NCBI GenBank assembly: GCA_016801845.1
Contig: CM028912.1
Location: 5,061,001-5,125,000, forward strand
Origin: Polydactylus sextarius
Taxonomy: Eukaryota > Chordata > Actinopteri > Polynemidae
Reading direction: 5' to 3'
Length of the DNA: 64,000 nucleotides
This document shows positions 34,214-51,033 of this stretch, one piece after another (position 1 is the stretch's first letter; each line of letters begins with the position of its first letter). The notes under the pieces are model-generated. The model made no database searches. It saw only the letters and a program-made list of their open reading frames with translations, and had not been told where the DNA came from. The position numbers and the translations under genes were made by a program.

Positions 34214-36085
34214 ATGGCTTCGGCGTTGAGTTGCTTTAGTGGTCCCGAGGTGCTGGAGGATGTTAATCACGCTCGGGGTTTGATGGACGAGTTGAAGTTG
34301 CTGTACGACTGTCGGCTGCTCGGAGATGTCACCATCGGTGTTGAATGTGAAGAGGAGACACCGGAGCAAAGCGGTGAATCAGCCGGAGCTGACATCGGAC
34401 AACTTTTCCTGTGCAGCCGCAACGTCCTCGCCGCAGCCAGCCCTTATTTCAAGAGTATGTTCACCGGAGGGTTGAATGAGAGCATGCAGGAGAGAGTGGT
34501 CATACGCGGGGTGGACGCTGAGTCTATGTCTGTCATCATCGACTACTGCTACACAGGCAGGGTGACCATCACTGAGAGCAATGTGCAGAGGCTTTACGCT
34601 GCAGCCAACATGCTCCAGCTTGAGTACATCAGAAAAGCTTGCTCCAGCTTCATGACAAGGAGGCTTGACCTCAGCAACTGTGTGGGGATTCTGAAATTTG
34701 CAGACACTTATGACAATCCTGAGCTGAAGGAGAATGCACAAGCTTTCATAGCAAGAAACTTTAGCCAGGTTTGTAATGGAGGAGAGCTGTGTGAGTTGGA
34801 TTTGATGCAACTGAAGGAGTTGTTGTCTCTGGATACTCTGGATGTGGACTGTGAAAGGAAAGTGTGCTCGGCTGCCTTGCAGTGGATAGAGGCAAATGCA
34901 CCGCAAAAAAGAGAAGATGCACTACAAGTGCTCAAATGTGTACGCTGGAACTTATTCACTGAAAAGGACAAGTGTTACCTGGAGGGCCTCATGGCGAGGC
35001 CTTGGGTTGAGAAATACCTTGCATCTTTCTTTAACAGGTCTCCAGAGGAAAGCTGTGGGATGTCTGCATCACATGACGTACCAAAGCATCGTATAGGTGT
35101 CAGTGCAAAAGAAATGATCCTATTCTTTGGCTTGCCCAATGACAACATAATGTGCTGTGACCCGTTCTCAGAGGAACTGTATTTCATGGCTCCTCCTCTA
35201 GAAGATCTAAGCAGTCAGGATTATAAACGCTCCACCATGGAGTCCTTGATCGCCTGTGCCACACCTGAAAACAACCTGTACCTTGCCTCACACCTTTCTA
35301 AACACTTCTGGCTGTATAACCCGGTGCTTAACAGCTGGCAAGAGTTGGCAGAGAGACCACTGGGGAGGATACACTCTGGGATGGGCTACCTCAACGGACA
35401 CGTTTACCTTTTAGGAGGAAGAAATCCAGTGACGGATGCTAGATTGAAGGAAGTCGAGTGTTACAGCGTCCAGAGGAACCAGTGGACGTTTGTGGCGTCT
35501 CTGCCTCACTCTTTGGGTAAAATGCAAGTGGTGGCGTTAAACGACCACCTGTATGTGGTAAACAAAAGGAGGATGCTTTGCTACGATCCCAAGAGAAACC
35601 GCTGGCGCCACTGTGGGTCGTTAAGAAGAGACAAGCTTCATAAGGCTTGTGTATTTCAGGACCAGATCATCTGTGTGTGTGATATCCCTGTGGTTAAAGC
35701 CTACAGCCCCACCAGAGGAGAATGGAGGAGGTTGGGTGATATTCCTATTGACAGTCGAGCTCTCAACTACCAGGTGATACAACACAACAGCAAGCTGCTC
35801 CTCCTCACTCAGACTCTACTGCAACACAACAAAAACCGGGTCCTCATCCATGAATACGACCCAGCCAGAGACACGTGGAAGAATGTCATGGCAGTGTATG
35901 TGTCGACTCTTGGGCCTGTGTGCGTTTCCACACGTGTGTACCCAGCATGCCTCGGCTCTGCTCACAGCTTCTCTACAGAGGAGGATGACGACAGCGGCTC
36001 CAGCGCCGACTGGGACTTTGATGGTTTAACAGACGCAGACTCTGACTCTGGCAGCTCCAGCTCTTTTTCAGATGAGAACTGGTAG
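34214..36085 (+). CDS. kbtbd7: BTB-BACK-Kelch adaptor of CUL3 ligases, KBTBD7/KBTBD6 type
   Basis: One uninterrupted frame of 623 residues; human KBTBD6 and KBTBD7 are also intronless (674 and 684). The BTB domain lies at about residues 20-150 (LLYDCRLLGDVTI, NVLAAASPYFKSMFTGG, VIIDYCYTGRV, NVQRLYAAANMLQLEYIRKA). A BACK domain follows to about 270 (CVGILKFADTYDN, ALQWIE, VLKCVRWNLFTE). Kelch repeats run from about 300 to 560 (YLNGHVYLLGGRNPVTDARL, KEVECYSVQRNQWTFVASLP). The tail is acidic and Ser-rich. The mammalian proteins join CUL3 to ubiquitinate TIAM1 and use a C-terminal WVRV motif to bind GABARAP proteins. Here the protein stops right at the Trp (DENW then TAG), so that motif is incomplete. 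One fish gene may stand for both human paralogues; the symbol is tentative. Confidence 0.93.
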   Translation: MASALSCFSGPEVLEDVNHARGLMDELKLLYDCRLLGDVTIGVECEEETPEQSGESAGADIGQLFLCSRNVLAAASPYFKSMFTGGLNESMQERVVIRGVDAESMSVIIDYCYTGRVTITESNVQRLYAAANMLQLEYIRKACSSFMTRRLDLSNCVGILKFADTYDNPELKENAQAFIARNFSQVCNGGELCELDLMQLKELLSLDTLDVDCERKVCSAALQWIEANAPQKREDALQVLKCVRWNLFTEKDKCYLEGLMARPWVEKYLASFFNRSPEESCGMSASHDVPKHRIGVSAKEMILFFGLPNDNIMCCDPFSEELYFMAPPLEDLSSQDYKRSTMESLIACATPENNLYLASHLSKHFWLYNPVLNSWQELAERPLGRIHSGMGYLNGHVYLLGGRNPVTDARLKEVECYSVQRNQWTFVASLPHSLGKMQVVALNDHLYVVNKRRMLCYDPKRNRWRHCGSLRRDKLHKACVFQDQIICVCDIPVVKAYSPTRGEWRRLGDIPIDSRALNYQVIQHNSKLLLLTQTLLQHNKNRVLIHEYDPARDTWKNVMAVYVSTLGPVCVSTRVYPACLGSAHSFSTEEDDDSGSSADWDFDGLTDADSDSGSSSSFSDENW

Positions 36086-38290
36086 TGAAATCTGTTACTG
36101 TGTCAAAGAAAAGTTGAAGTAATTTATAATTTATTTGATTTTTACAGGGTTCTGTCTGTCAGGAGAGGATAAAGTTCAGTGTTAAAGCTGTACAGAAATG
36201 GATGTCTTGACATTTCTTTATGTGTTAATATTCACAGGTCGAGGGAAGGAACTACAAAAAAAAAAGGATCATTCATTTTAATCTTTTTTCATACAGCGAG
36301 AGCAAATGCCAAGAGTCAAAGGCTTTGTTCTTTAATTTGTATTATGTCCCAGCAGCTGCAAGTAGAGCGGTCTTGTTTGTACAAACTCAAGCCAAACACA
36401 TAGTAGAAACAGAAATGTTGGCAACAGATTCCTCTGTAGAGCAGATGATTTATCTTCATAGTTCAGCACATTAATTATAGCAGCTGAATAGAGACGTAAC
36501 ATCACTCTTGTATTACATCTGGACAAACAAAGAAACAAAGAAAGGTCAAAAACAAGCACAGATCAATGTATCTTGTTTTTTGTTTTTTTTCCAAAAACAA
36601 ACCTTTTCAGAGAAGATCGTCAATAAAAAAAGTAGTAAAAATTAAACTGCAGTATAATATGTAGGCTTTCACATTAGAGATGTTTTATTGTGTCGAACAC
36701 AGGTGTTACTAATAAGATCATTAACTGCTGCACTGCATTGCAAAAACAGTTGCTGGAATCGGGACATCGTTAATGTAATTACCTGCGCTTTTCCTGCTTT
36801 GACACATGGAAACGTCTGGTGTGAGAAGGTCTGTGAATGTGATCTGAGAGTGATTTAACGCTCCCAAGGCTTTCAAGATAATTTAGAAGGCAAAATGATA
36901 TTAAAATTACACATTTAACAGAATGTGAAAAGAAAAAAGAAGGTCAAATCCAGAATAAGCAGATATCACACTTTGCAGGCCAAAAAAAAAAATTGGGAAT
37001 CACTGCCATAATGCAGCTCGCAGCTTAACTGCTTCCATTAAACACCCACATTTTCACGCTGGTAGTTTGTAAAGCAGACAGTTTGTTAAGAATTTGTACG
37101 CTACAAATCCAAGCTGAGATACAGCTGATGTTACTAGTGATTTTCTTTTTATTTGTCACATTTGACAAAGCTCTTTCAGAGCTACAAAGGATATTATATG
37201 TGAAACTTTTTGCACATGCAGAGTAGTACTGCCCATCATAAGTAAATTAACTCGATGTTAAATCATCAGTGGAGGGACCCGTTAAATGCTTTAAGACTTA
37301 GTGCTTGTGCTGTGCTGTGTGAAGACATGTCTGCTACTAACACGTTAACTTAGCATGAATACAGGAGCACACCCGCTCGTGATTTGTGTAAAATCATGAC
37401 TGTGACTTTGGGACATCAGGCAGCTTAAGTGCCTCATGTTAATGACTTCAAACACACGCAGTCATTTACAGGGCTTCTTTTTTTAAAATAATTCGCTGTC
37501 CTTGTATTTTTTATGTTATTAATGCACATCAAGATGTCACACACAGCCGGTGTTGTGAAAACTACTGTATGAAATGTAGAAGCCAATGTACTGTACGCTC
37601 ACTCAGGTTTAGGCAAAAGCCTGTATGCCATGATTGACTTTTATTTTGAAATGTAGTGAAATTAGGTAGCTTTGGTGACAAATTATAAATTTTATTAAAT
37701 TTATTTCATTGTGTGTATGTATGTGTTTTTGTATATTTTAATTTAGTAACATTTATGTTACAATCACAAATGAAAATTAAGTGTTTTGAGTATTGTTTGG
37801 TCTGCATGTATATAACTATTGAGAAGCCATTGCCTCCCATTCAACCATCATTTACACTCATTTACCAGATTATTGTGTGTGTTGAAACTCACTGGTGTGT
37901 TTTTAATGTGTCTAACCTCATCAATGTAAATGTTGTAGACAATATGTTAGGAACACCTCTCAGTATAAGGCAATACCACAAACTAATGCCTTAAAAATGT
38001 TGAATCAACACATCTGTACAACAGCTGGAACATTCACTGAACATAACAACCTTCATGAAGGTTGGATTATTACAGGGCTGTCATGAGATTGTATTTGTTT
38101 TAGCTAATTGTACCTAATAAACTGGTAAATAAGTGTAGTTTTTGCTGTTGCTGTCTGTGTGATGGATGGTTGAAGTGTGATATTTTATTTTTGAGTGTGT
38201 GTGTGTGTGAAAGGGGAAGTGTTGAGTCGCTCTGCTAACACACATGGTCTGGATTATAAAGCTGTTTTGATGTATGTGTCAAATAAACAT
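36086..38290 (+). other. kbtbd7 3' UTR and downstream sequence
   Basis: No ORF of note. AT-rich, with the best polyadenylation signal AATAAA at 38282-38287, which would give a 2.2-kb 3' UTR. An inserted TIR-bounded repeat at 37853-38137 lies inside this stretch. The exact 3' end is not decidable from sequence alone. Confidence 0.4.
37853..38137. mobile_element. Short TIR-bounded non-autonomous repeat
   Basis: The left end TACACTCATTTACCAGATTA and the right end, whose reverse complement is TACACTTATTTACCAGTTTA, differ at only two bases in 20. The element is 285 bp, encodes nothing and includes TAGCTAATTGTACCTAATAA, wording typical of a repeat recurrent in fish genomes. The superfamily is not determined. 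Confidence 0.75.
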
Positions 38291-38849
38291 TTGCGTCTTA
38301 CACAAAAAAAAAAGTATTGGTTCTTTTTTTCCTAAATTATTTAACAAGTTGGTACGGGAAGTGAATATCATATGTAAAACAGATGAAACATTATGCTGAA
38401 TTGTATTTGAACTGATGCATGAATTTGATTTAGTTTTTCTAGAGTTGTAGTTGTTAATAATTTTACGTTAATTTGTATTCGAGATCCATCGCTGGATATA
38501 TCATGGGGTATAGGTACATATTGTACTAAATATGTGTCTAAATAAGTCCAAATAAATAACTTTAGAGTTATTGTTTTAATTTGTATTTAACCGGTATGTG
38601 GGATTTTGAACGAAGCACTTTTGTTGATAAAATATAAATAAATTAAATATAAATAAATATTTCCAATACAAAAAACAGGTAATGAGGACAAAAAATTACC
38701 TCATATATATCTAAAAATTATTGGTAATTTTTATTATTAAAAAATATATTTTTTTGTGCATCATTTCATCACGATAAAACAAGAAAAAGGGAAACATAAT
38801 CCCTGAATATGGCTGAAATGAACATCTCAACTCTCACGCACTTCCCAAT
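38291..38849. other. AT-rich gap between kbtbd7 and rab33b
   Basis: Very AT-rich sequence with no gene or repeat that I recognise, until the CG-richer block beginning near 38830. Confidence 0.5.
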
Positions 38850-38859
38850 TCTCGCGATA
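38850..38859 (+). promoter_or_regulatory. TCTCGCGATA core promoter motif of rab33b
   Basis: Eight of ten bases of the palindromic TCTCGCGAGA element, found in TATA-less vertebrate promoters, are matched as one run (TCTCGCGA). It lies 41-50 bp before the rab33b start codon and would sit at or near the transcription start. Confidence 0.45.
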
Positions 38860-38889
38860 TTTCCACGCCGCTCACATCCAGACCGCGAG

Positions 38890-38934
38890 ATGATGAGCGA
38901 TGGCAATAGAAAACAAACCTGGGGACGAATTTGA
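38890..38934 (+). other. Short uORF overlapping the rab33b start
   Basis: Two tandem ATGs (38890 and 38893) open a 14-codon frame that ends at a TGA at 38932-38934, 30 bp past the first base of the rab33b ATG at 38900. It is in a different frame. If both ATGs are inside the transcript, initiation at them would compete with the Rab start. Confidence 0.4.
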
Positions 38935-41369
38935 CACAGTTTTCAGTCGAAATGACTCTTTAGAGTTGTCTTCGCATCACGACTATGAGAGCGGACAAGC
39001 TCGGATTTTTAAGATAATAGTCATCGGAGACTCAAACGTGGGGAAAACGTGTCTGACTTACAGATTTTGCGGAGGCACTTTCCTGAAAAACCCAGAGGCA
39101 ACGATCGGGGTTGATTTCAGAGAGAGGACGCTGGATCTCGATGGAGAAACCATCAAGGTGAGAAGACACACAAACATACCTATACACATTAATGACACAC
39201 ATAACCTGGTTTTATAGCTAAAGTAACGCGGGCATCTGTCTAATCTGTGGCCCATATGTGGACACAGTCTGGTCCAGAGCCTGTTTCAGATATTTAAAGG
39301 CACCACTACCAAAATATACGTATAATTTTCAAAGAGACAGGCCTGACTGGTGGGATAAATGTCCCAGCAACTCCCATTAAACTAACCACTTTTATAGCCA
39401 TGCAATGACAGGTTGAACAGTAACAGTGGAAGAAGTCAAACACACACCTCTGTGAACTTTTTATAAAACCTATAATTAATAGCTACGGTGGCCCAGATGT
39501 GTCAATACAAACACCTTAAGCTACAACACAAATACAGGTCACATAAATAGAAAGGTCATGTATTTCTACTTGGATTTATACAGTTTTGACCCTTCTGAGC
39601 CATCATAACGATTCAACCTTTCACTCTGCAAGTCAGATATGCCTTTTCCCCCTAATACGTTGTTTTCCACAGTATTTTTATAATGACACATAGAGTAAGG
39701 GGTAGTGTAGTATAGCAGGGTTTCTGATACCACGATTAAGCTACTATATTAGACATTTATGAACCTCTTCATGATAGACAGAGTTTAAATCAATAAGTGA
39801 GAGATATCTCTCAATATCTCTCTGCAGATAATAACATTAACTTTTAACCAGAGTGACCAGCCGGAACAATACCATGACCCTGAAACCGAAGTGGTGAAAT
39901 GGGATCCAGCCGTCATAAATTAAATTATTTACACCTGTGCATTTCCTGCTGGGACACTGTGCTATTCTGAGTCTGCTCACACAGATAACTGCTGCAACAA
40001 GCAGTCAGTGCTCTATAAATACCTGGATGATGCACTTAAAATGGTCAAATGCTGAACATTTGTCACCATCAACAGTTGCCATCCTGGTGGCTCAGTGGAG
40101 GGAAAACAACAGTGTTTGATTTGGGACACTAACCTGTTGAAATTCACCCTCTAAACCAGTGAGTATACAGTACTGACTGAAGTATCAGGAAAGATCAACC
40201 ATTAACTGGACTGAACTGATGGCTGAGCTCTCATCCACGATGAAAAACAATTCCCAGCTCCTTCATCTCCCCCTCAAATGTGTGAGGGAATATAATCGCA
40301 GATCATTCCTTCCTGCGCTTCCTGTAAGACCATACAAGCAGCGTTGCTCCAAGTTTATTACATGCAACAACTGTATAATATCTACTTAATGCTTAATATC
40401 TTGCTGAAAATAGTCCCAGTGAATGCAACATTTACTCGTTGTATTAGAAAATATAAAATACCTGGCCGATTCCTACTTCTGACCTGGTGAATGACAGATA
40501 CACTCACAGCCAGTTACAATAACATGTCACATTCAACTCATCACATTTGACTTGGCAGATGACTCCACAGTGAGATACAGTGAAAACAACTCCCCTGTTT
40601 AACCAGACAAACACTATTTATAATGACGCTAACAAGCAGAACATCTGGGATGTAATTGTGCTTGTGTTTGGATTTGGTGGTAAGTGCTCTGTCATTATCA
40701 ACGGTAGCAGATAATCAGTATCCGTTCACACAGCAGGAGCCCACAGCACATGCTTAGCACCACTGTTTATCGAATATTATTGCTCATCAGTGTGGGTGCT
40801 CACATCATTATCATTGTAGTTCTCATTATATTTATTGTTCTCGGTGTGAATGGTCCTTAACGCCACCATTTGAGTGCTAATTATTTGAATATTACATCAG
40901 TGTTTGTTTTCTGTGTGGCTAGTTGCAGATCTGGGACACAGCAGGTCAGGAGCGCTTCAGGAAGAGCATGGTGGAGCACTACTACCGCAGCGTCCACGCC
41001 GTCATCTTTGTCTACGACGTGACCAACCTCGCCTCCTTCGAGAGCATCCCAGAGTGGATTGAGGAGTGCAGCCGGCACTCTGTGGGGCCCCTGGTGCCCC
41101 GAATCATGGTAGGAAACAAGTGTGATCTGAGGGACCGCAGGGAGGTCCCCACATCAACCGCCCAGTGTCTCGCCGACAGCTACAACTTCCCGTTGTTTGA
41201 GACGTCAGCCAAAGACCCAGCAGAAAAGGAACATGTTGATTCTATATTTCTGACACTAGCTTATAGGCTGAAGAGTCACAAACCTCTGAGACTGAAGCAG
41301 CTGAATGAGAGCAGTGTAAGATATCTGTGGAACCAGAGAGAACAGGAAGCAGCAGCTTGTCAATGCTGA
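38900..41369 (+). CDS. rab33b: Rab33B-type small GTPase
   Basis: Two exons, 38900-39157 and 40923-41369, join in frame (IK then LQIWDTAGQ) to 234 residues. All GTPase boxes are present: GDSNVGKT, the switch-I Thr in [20 protein letters not shown] and ETSAK. The C-terminus is CQC, the double-prenylation CxC form of Rab33 proteins. SIPEWIEEC and [11 protein letters not shown] are closer to human RAB33B than to RAB33A, which also has one intron at this place. Rab33B is a Golgi GTPase acting in retrograde traffic and in autophagosome formation by binding ATG16L1. Whether this is the only fish rab33b or a duplicate copy cannot be told here. Confidence 0.93.
39158..40922 (+). other. rab33b intron 1
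   Basis: A 1.77-kb intron, donor GTGAGA and acceptor GGCTAG. No repeat of known type and no coding signal seen; the short ORF at 39937-40119 is unsupported. Confidence 0.75.
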
Positions 41370-43260
41370 ATTTAACCTCATCCTGAATGGATGTGAACAG
41401 AGGTCACAACAACTTTCAGGAGCAATAATAATACTGAGGAAAACAGTGTTGAACCCAGCTTCCAAACACTTATGCTGATTTCAGAAAGCTTCTTATTATA
41501 ATAAGACAGAAAGAACATAAGCTTCCTGTAATTTTACACTTTCCTCTGCCTACTGTAAGGCAAAACTAGTGATGGTATGAGCAATATAAGTTTGCACAAT
41601 ATTAAATCAACATTTCAGTGAAGTGCATGAAAGGATATGGAGTTATTGTATTTGTAGCTCAAACTGCACATAAAATCACTTTAACTGGAAAAACAGCATT
41701 TCTGAGTGCATTTTATGCTTAATATGAATTGTATGCAATCAGCTGCCAAGCATCACTATAACTTAACTACAGAATTCAATAAAAAGCAGATAGTGAATTA
41801 AGGGAAAAATAGATTACCGAGTGCATAAAGGGACCAATAAGTTAAACTGAAACTGTGAAAAGAAGTGTGCAATCATTGTCTTTAATAAATGTTTCAAACT
41901 AATATTTCAGCACTTAAAAAAAAGTATAACTGCAGCATGAGTTTTGGTGCAGTTATCAAATGTGTGTTTCTCAAATACAAATATGAGCATAACCAGCTGT
42001 GTAGCCTCCTTCACAGTTCAAGTTTGATCAAACCAAGTAAGCCGATGGGGAAAAAAATGTAGCTGTCTTTTTGAGATGAAGTGCAAAAACCAAATGGGTC
42101 ACTTGAAATGCATAAGAGAAAACAGGCGCAACTGTTCTTAAAATTCATGCTATGTCGCAAGGTATTTATGATGCGGGGAAGAGAAAAAAAAATCACATCT
42201 GACTGATACTTCTGTTGCATGTGTACAATAAAGAAAGTACTTTCAGTGTGGAGACTTGTGATGATGTAAGGATGCAAATAAATAAAAGTGGTTTTACCTG
42301 TTATTATTTTAATTTTAAAGGTTTGTGGTGTTTTGTTTTGTTTTGTTTTGTTTTGTTTTGTTTTGTTTTGTTTTGTTTTGTGGGCAGCTGCGTCAGAGGT
42401 GAAGATCACTTTGACCGTACACATTATTAAATATAAGCACTATTTACTCACAACTAGTTTAGTTAATGATGAGCCTGACTCAAATGATCAGCTGGGTTTC
42501 AAGCTCTATAGACATCTGATAACAGCCCACTCATTTGAATCGAGTGCACTGAGGCAGGGACACGTCTTATCTAAAACATGCAGGTCAGGGATTCCCCTGG
42601 ACCAACTATGAAACTAATCTATTTGAAAACAAATTGTTTCTGCATAAACCCAGAATTCAGTAGCACACACACTGATCTAACTGTTTCAGTAGCTCACAAA
42701 TTGAGACACTTGAACAGACTTGGGGTCATAATGCATGAAAAGTAATTTAGTAGTTGTGGTAGTAGTATCAAAGTCCTTATAATGTCTAGGGTAATAGTAG
42801 TAGTGGCAGTTGTAGTAGAGGAAGTAGGCTTAGTTTTATAAGAAATGCAACTTTCAATTTTTTATTATTCAACATTATTGCCCATTAATCTATGTAATAT
42901 TGGTTACTGAACAATGCCTAATAAGCAATAGCTTTATCTTAGTTTGTATTATCTAAATGTTATGAAAATATATCGCCACAAAATGCATTTATTTACCTGT
43001 TCAATTAATATTTTTCTATTTTTATCTGAACACTTCAGTAAGCACGGTTTCTCCACCAGGTTTGAGTTTTGATGTTTTACCGCCAACTAGTGGACAATTT
43101 ATCCACTGTTCAGTCTTTATTGGATGATATATTTGAGGAAACAGTGTAAACTAGCACCTTTTCTCTTTAAAATTATGTTTACCAAACAGCTGTTTGAACT
43201 TTATATTAAATATGAATAATTTTCAATCAATAAATTAAATTTTAATTATATTATGTGTCT
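41370..43260 (+). other. rab33b 3' UTR and gap to katnal1
   Basis: AATAAA occurs at 41778-41783, 41884-41889 and 42227-42232, all possible rab33b polyadenylation signals. A TTTTG pentamer array follows at 42331-42380. No coding gene supported. Beyond 42400 the sequence is AT-rich. Confidence 0.5.
42331..42380. repeat. (TTTTG)10 pentanucleotide microsatellite
   Basis: Ten perfect TTTTG units. ORFs through it only read Phe/Cys/Val/Leu repeats and are not genes. Confidence 0.97.
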
Positions 43261-43500
43261 TTAAGGCAAACATGGCGCTTTACTTTGTAACATTTCCGCT
43301 GTATTTGCGATGAATTACTCGATCATTCAGCGATTATCGAGAGTGTTCATATTTCCGAGCTTTCAGTGAGTCTGTGAACGCAGCACCGGTCCCAGCAGTC
43401 TGTATTCTCCACACGGCGTCTCTCTGCGGCCATGGTAACACTCCGCTCAATACTGGACCTCTGATACAAAAAACACCATAAAAAACTGCTTTTCATGCAG
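43261..43500 (+). promoter_or_regulatory. katnal1 promoter and probable non-coding exon 1
   Basis: CG-richer than its flanks. AACATGGCGCTTT at 43268-43280 resembles a YY1 site. The block ends in a strong donor, CATGCAG followed by GTATGA at 43501. It can splice to the katnal1 start-codon exon, whose acceptor CTCCGCAG ends at 44565. Within it GCGGCCATGG opens a short uORF (43432-43464). Confidence 0.5.
43432..43464 (+). other. uORF in the katnal1 leader, ten codons
   Basis: The frame MVTLRSILDL, then TGA, starts in a near-perfect Kozak context (GCGGCCATGG). It ends before the donor at 43501. If the exon is transcribed as proposed, ribosomes would meet this frame first and reach the katnal1 ATG only by leaky scanning or reinitiation. 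Confidence 0.4.
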
Positions 43501-44577
43501 GTATGAACATTATTTCTATATTAAATATCTAGTTAAAGGATACAACTCAGCGTATGGGTCGGTTGTTTTTCTTCTAGCTGTATATTTTACACACGCTGCG
43601 GAGGATTAAGTAGCGTTTACGTTATTTATTACAACACGATTGGTTTTGTTTTCTGTTTGTGGCCTAGCAGCAAGCTAACAGAAGCTAACGTCGGTTAAAA
43701 AAAAAAAAGCCAGGGTGTTGACATGTAGAGAAGCTAATTTGAATAGTCCAGACCAGTCTGGTGAATTGTTTTGAGGTAGCTTAGATCAAGCTAGCTAAAC
43801 TACCACACTTTACCCGGTGTAGCTGGTCGTTATTGCTGGTTGGCACCTGTCTCGCATGGAGCTGCACCTTCCTGCAAAACCATGATTTACAACGTGGTTT
43901 TGACCTGATTTACAACGCTGTAAGCAGAGGAAAGAAACGTGACTTTTCTCGTCTTGATACTTAATATCATGTCAAATCCGAGATTAGTGATTTAAGATAC
44001 CAGATGTCACTGAAACTTTAGATTATACCTCAAAACATGTTGGGTATTTGTTGAGAATATATTGATATAAAACTAAATTAATCACATATACATGCAAAAA
44101 AAAAAAACCTAATGTGTTGAAAAATGTCTGACAGATTATCCTATACATTTGATATATCTTGTACTTGTAGTGTTGTTGATCTAATTGCTGAATAGCTTAT
44201 ATATTTATGTACATGCAGGCTTCTTGTGCATGTGTATGCATGTTTATATGTACATTGGACAAATTTCAATTCATCCTTGTGCTTTATTTGGTTAACAACA
44301 ATATGGAATGAGTAGAGGAGCATGTAACAAAGGACTGACCTCAGTTAGGGTGTGGGACTGTGTTTGCTTAGTGTATTTAAATGTTGAAATGAGGAGGTGT
44401 GGAGATGTAGGAACTGAATGCCAGTATTACTATTTATTTATATAATTTGAATCTCCATAATATGTTAATTGAGATTTGCAAATAAAATGACACAGATAAC
44501 ACTAGCATGTAGCCACTGTTGTTGTTCCAGTCAGAGTAATTACTTTTTTTTTTTTTTCTCCGCAGCTTCTATTCAGC
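43501..44577 (+). other. katnal1 leader intron and start-codon leader
   Basis: Mostly AT-rich with an A run at about 43698-43707 and a T run just before the acceptor. Only 12 bp of exon precede the katnal1 ATG (44566-44577). Confidence 0.45.

Positions 44578-51033
<6,456 letters not shown>

Noticed and set aside
42011..42611. ORFs of 71-137 codons on both strands
   Set aside because: Most of the length comes from the TTTTG array and the 3' UTR side of rab33b.
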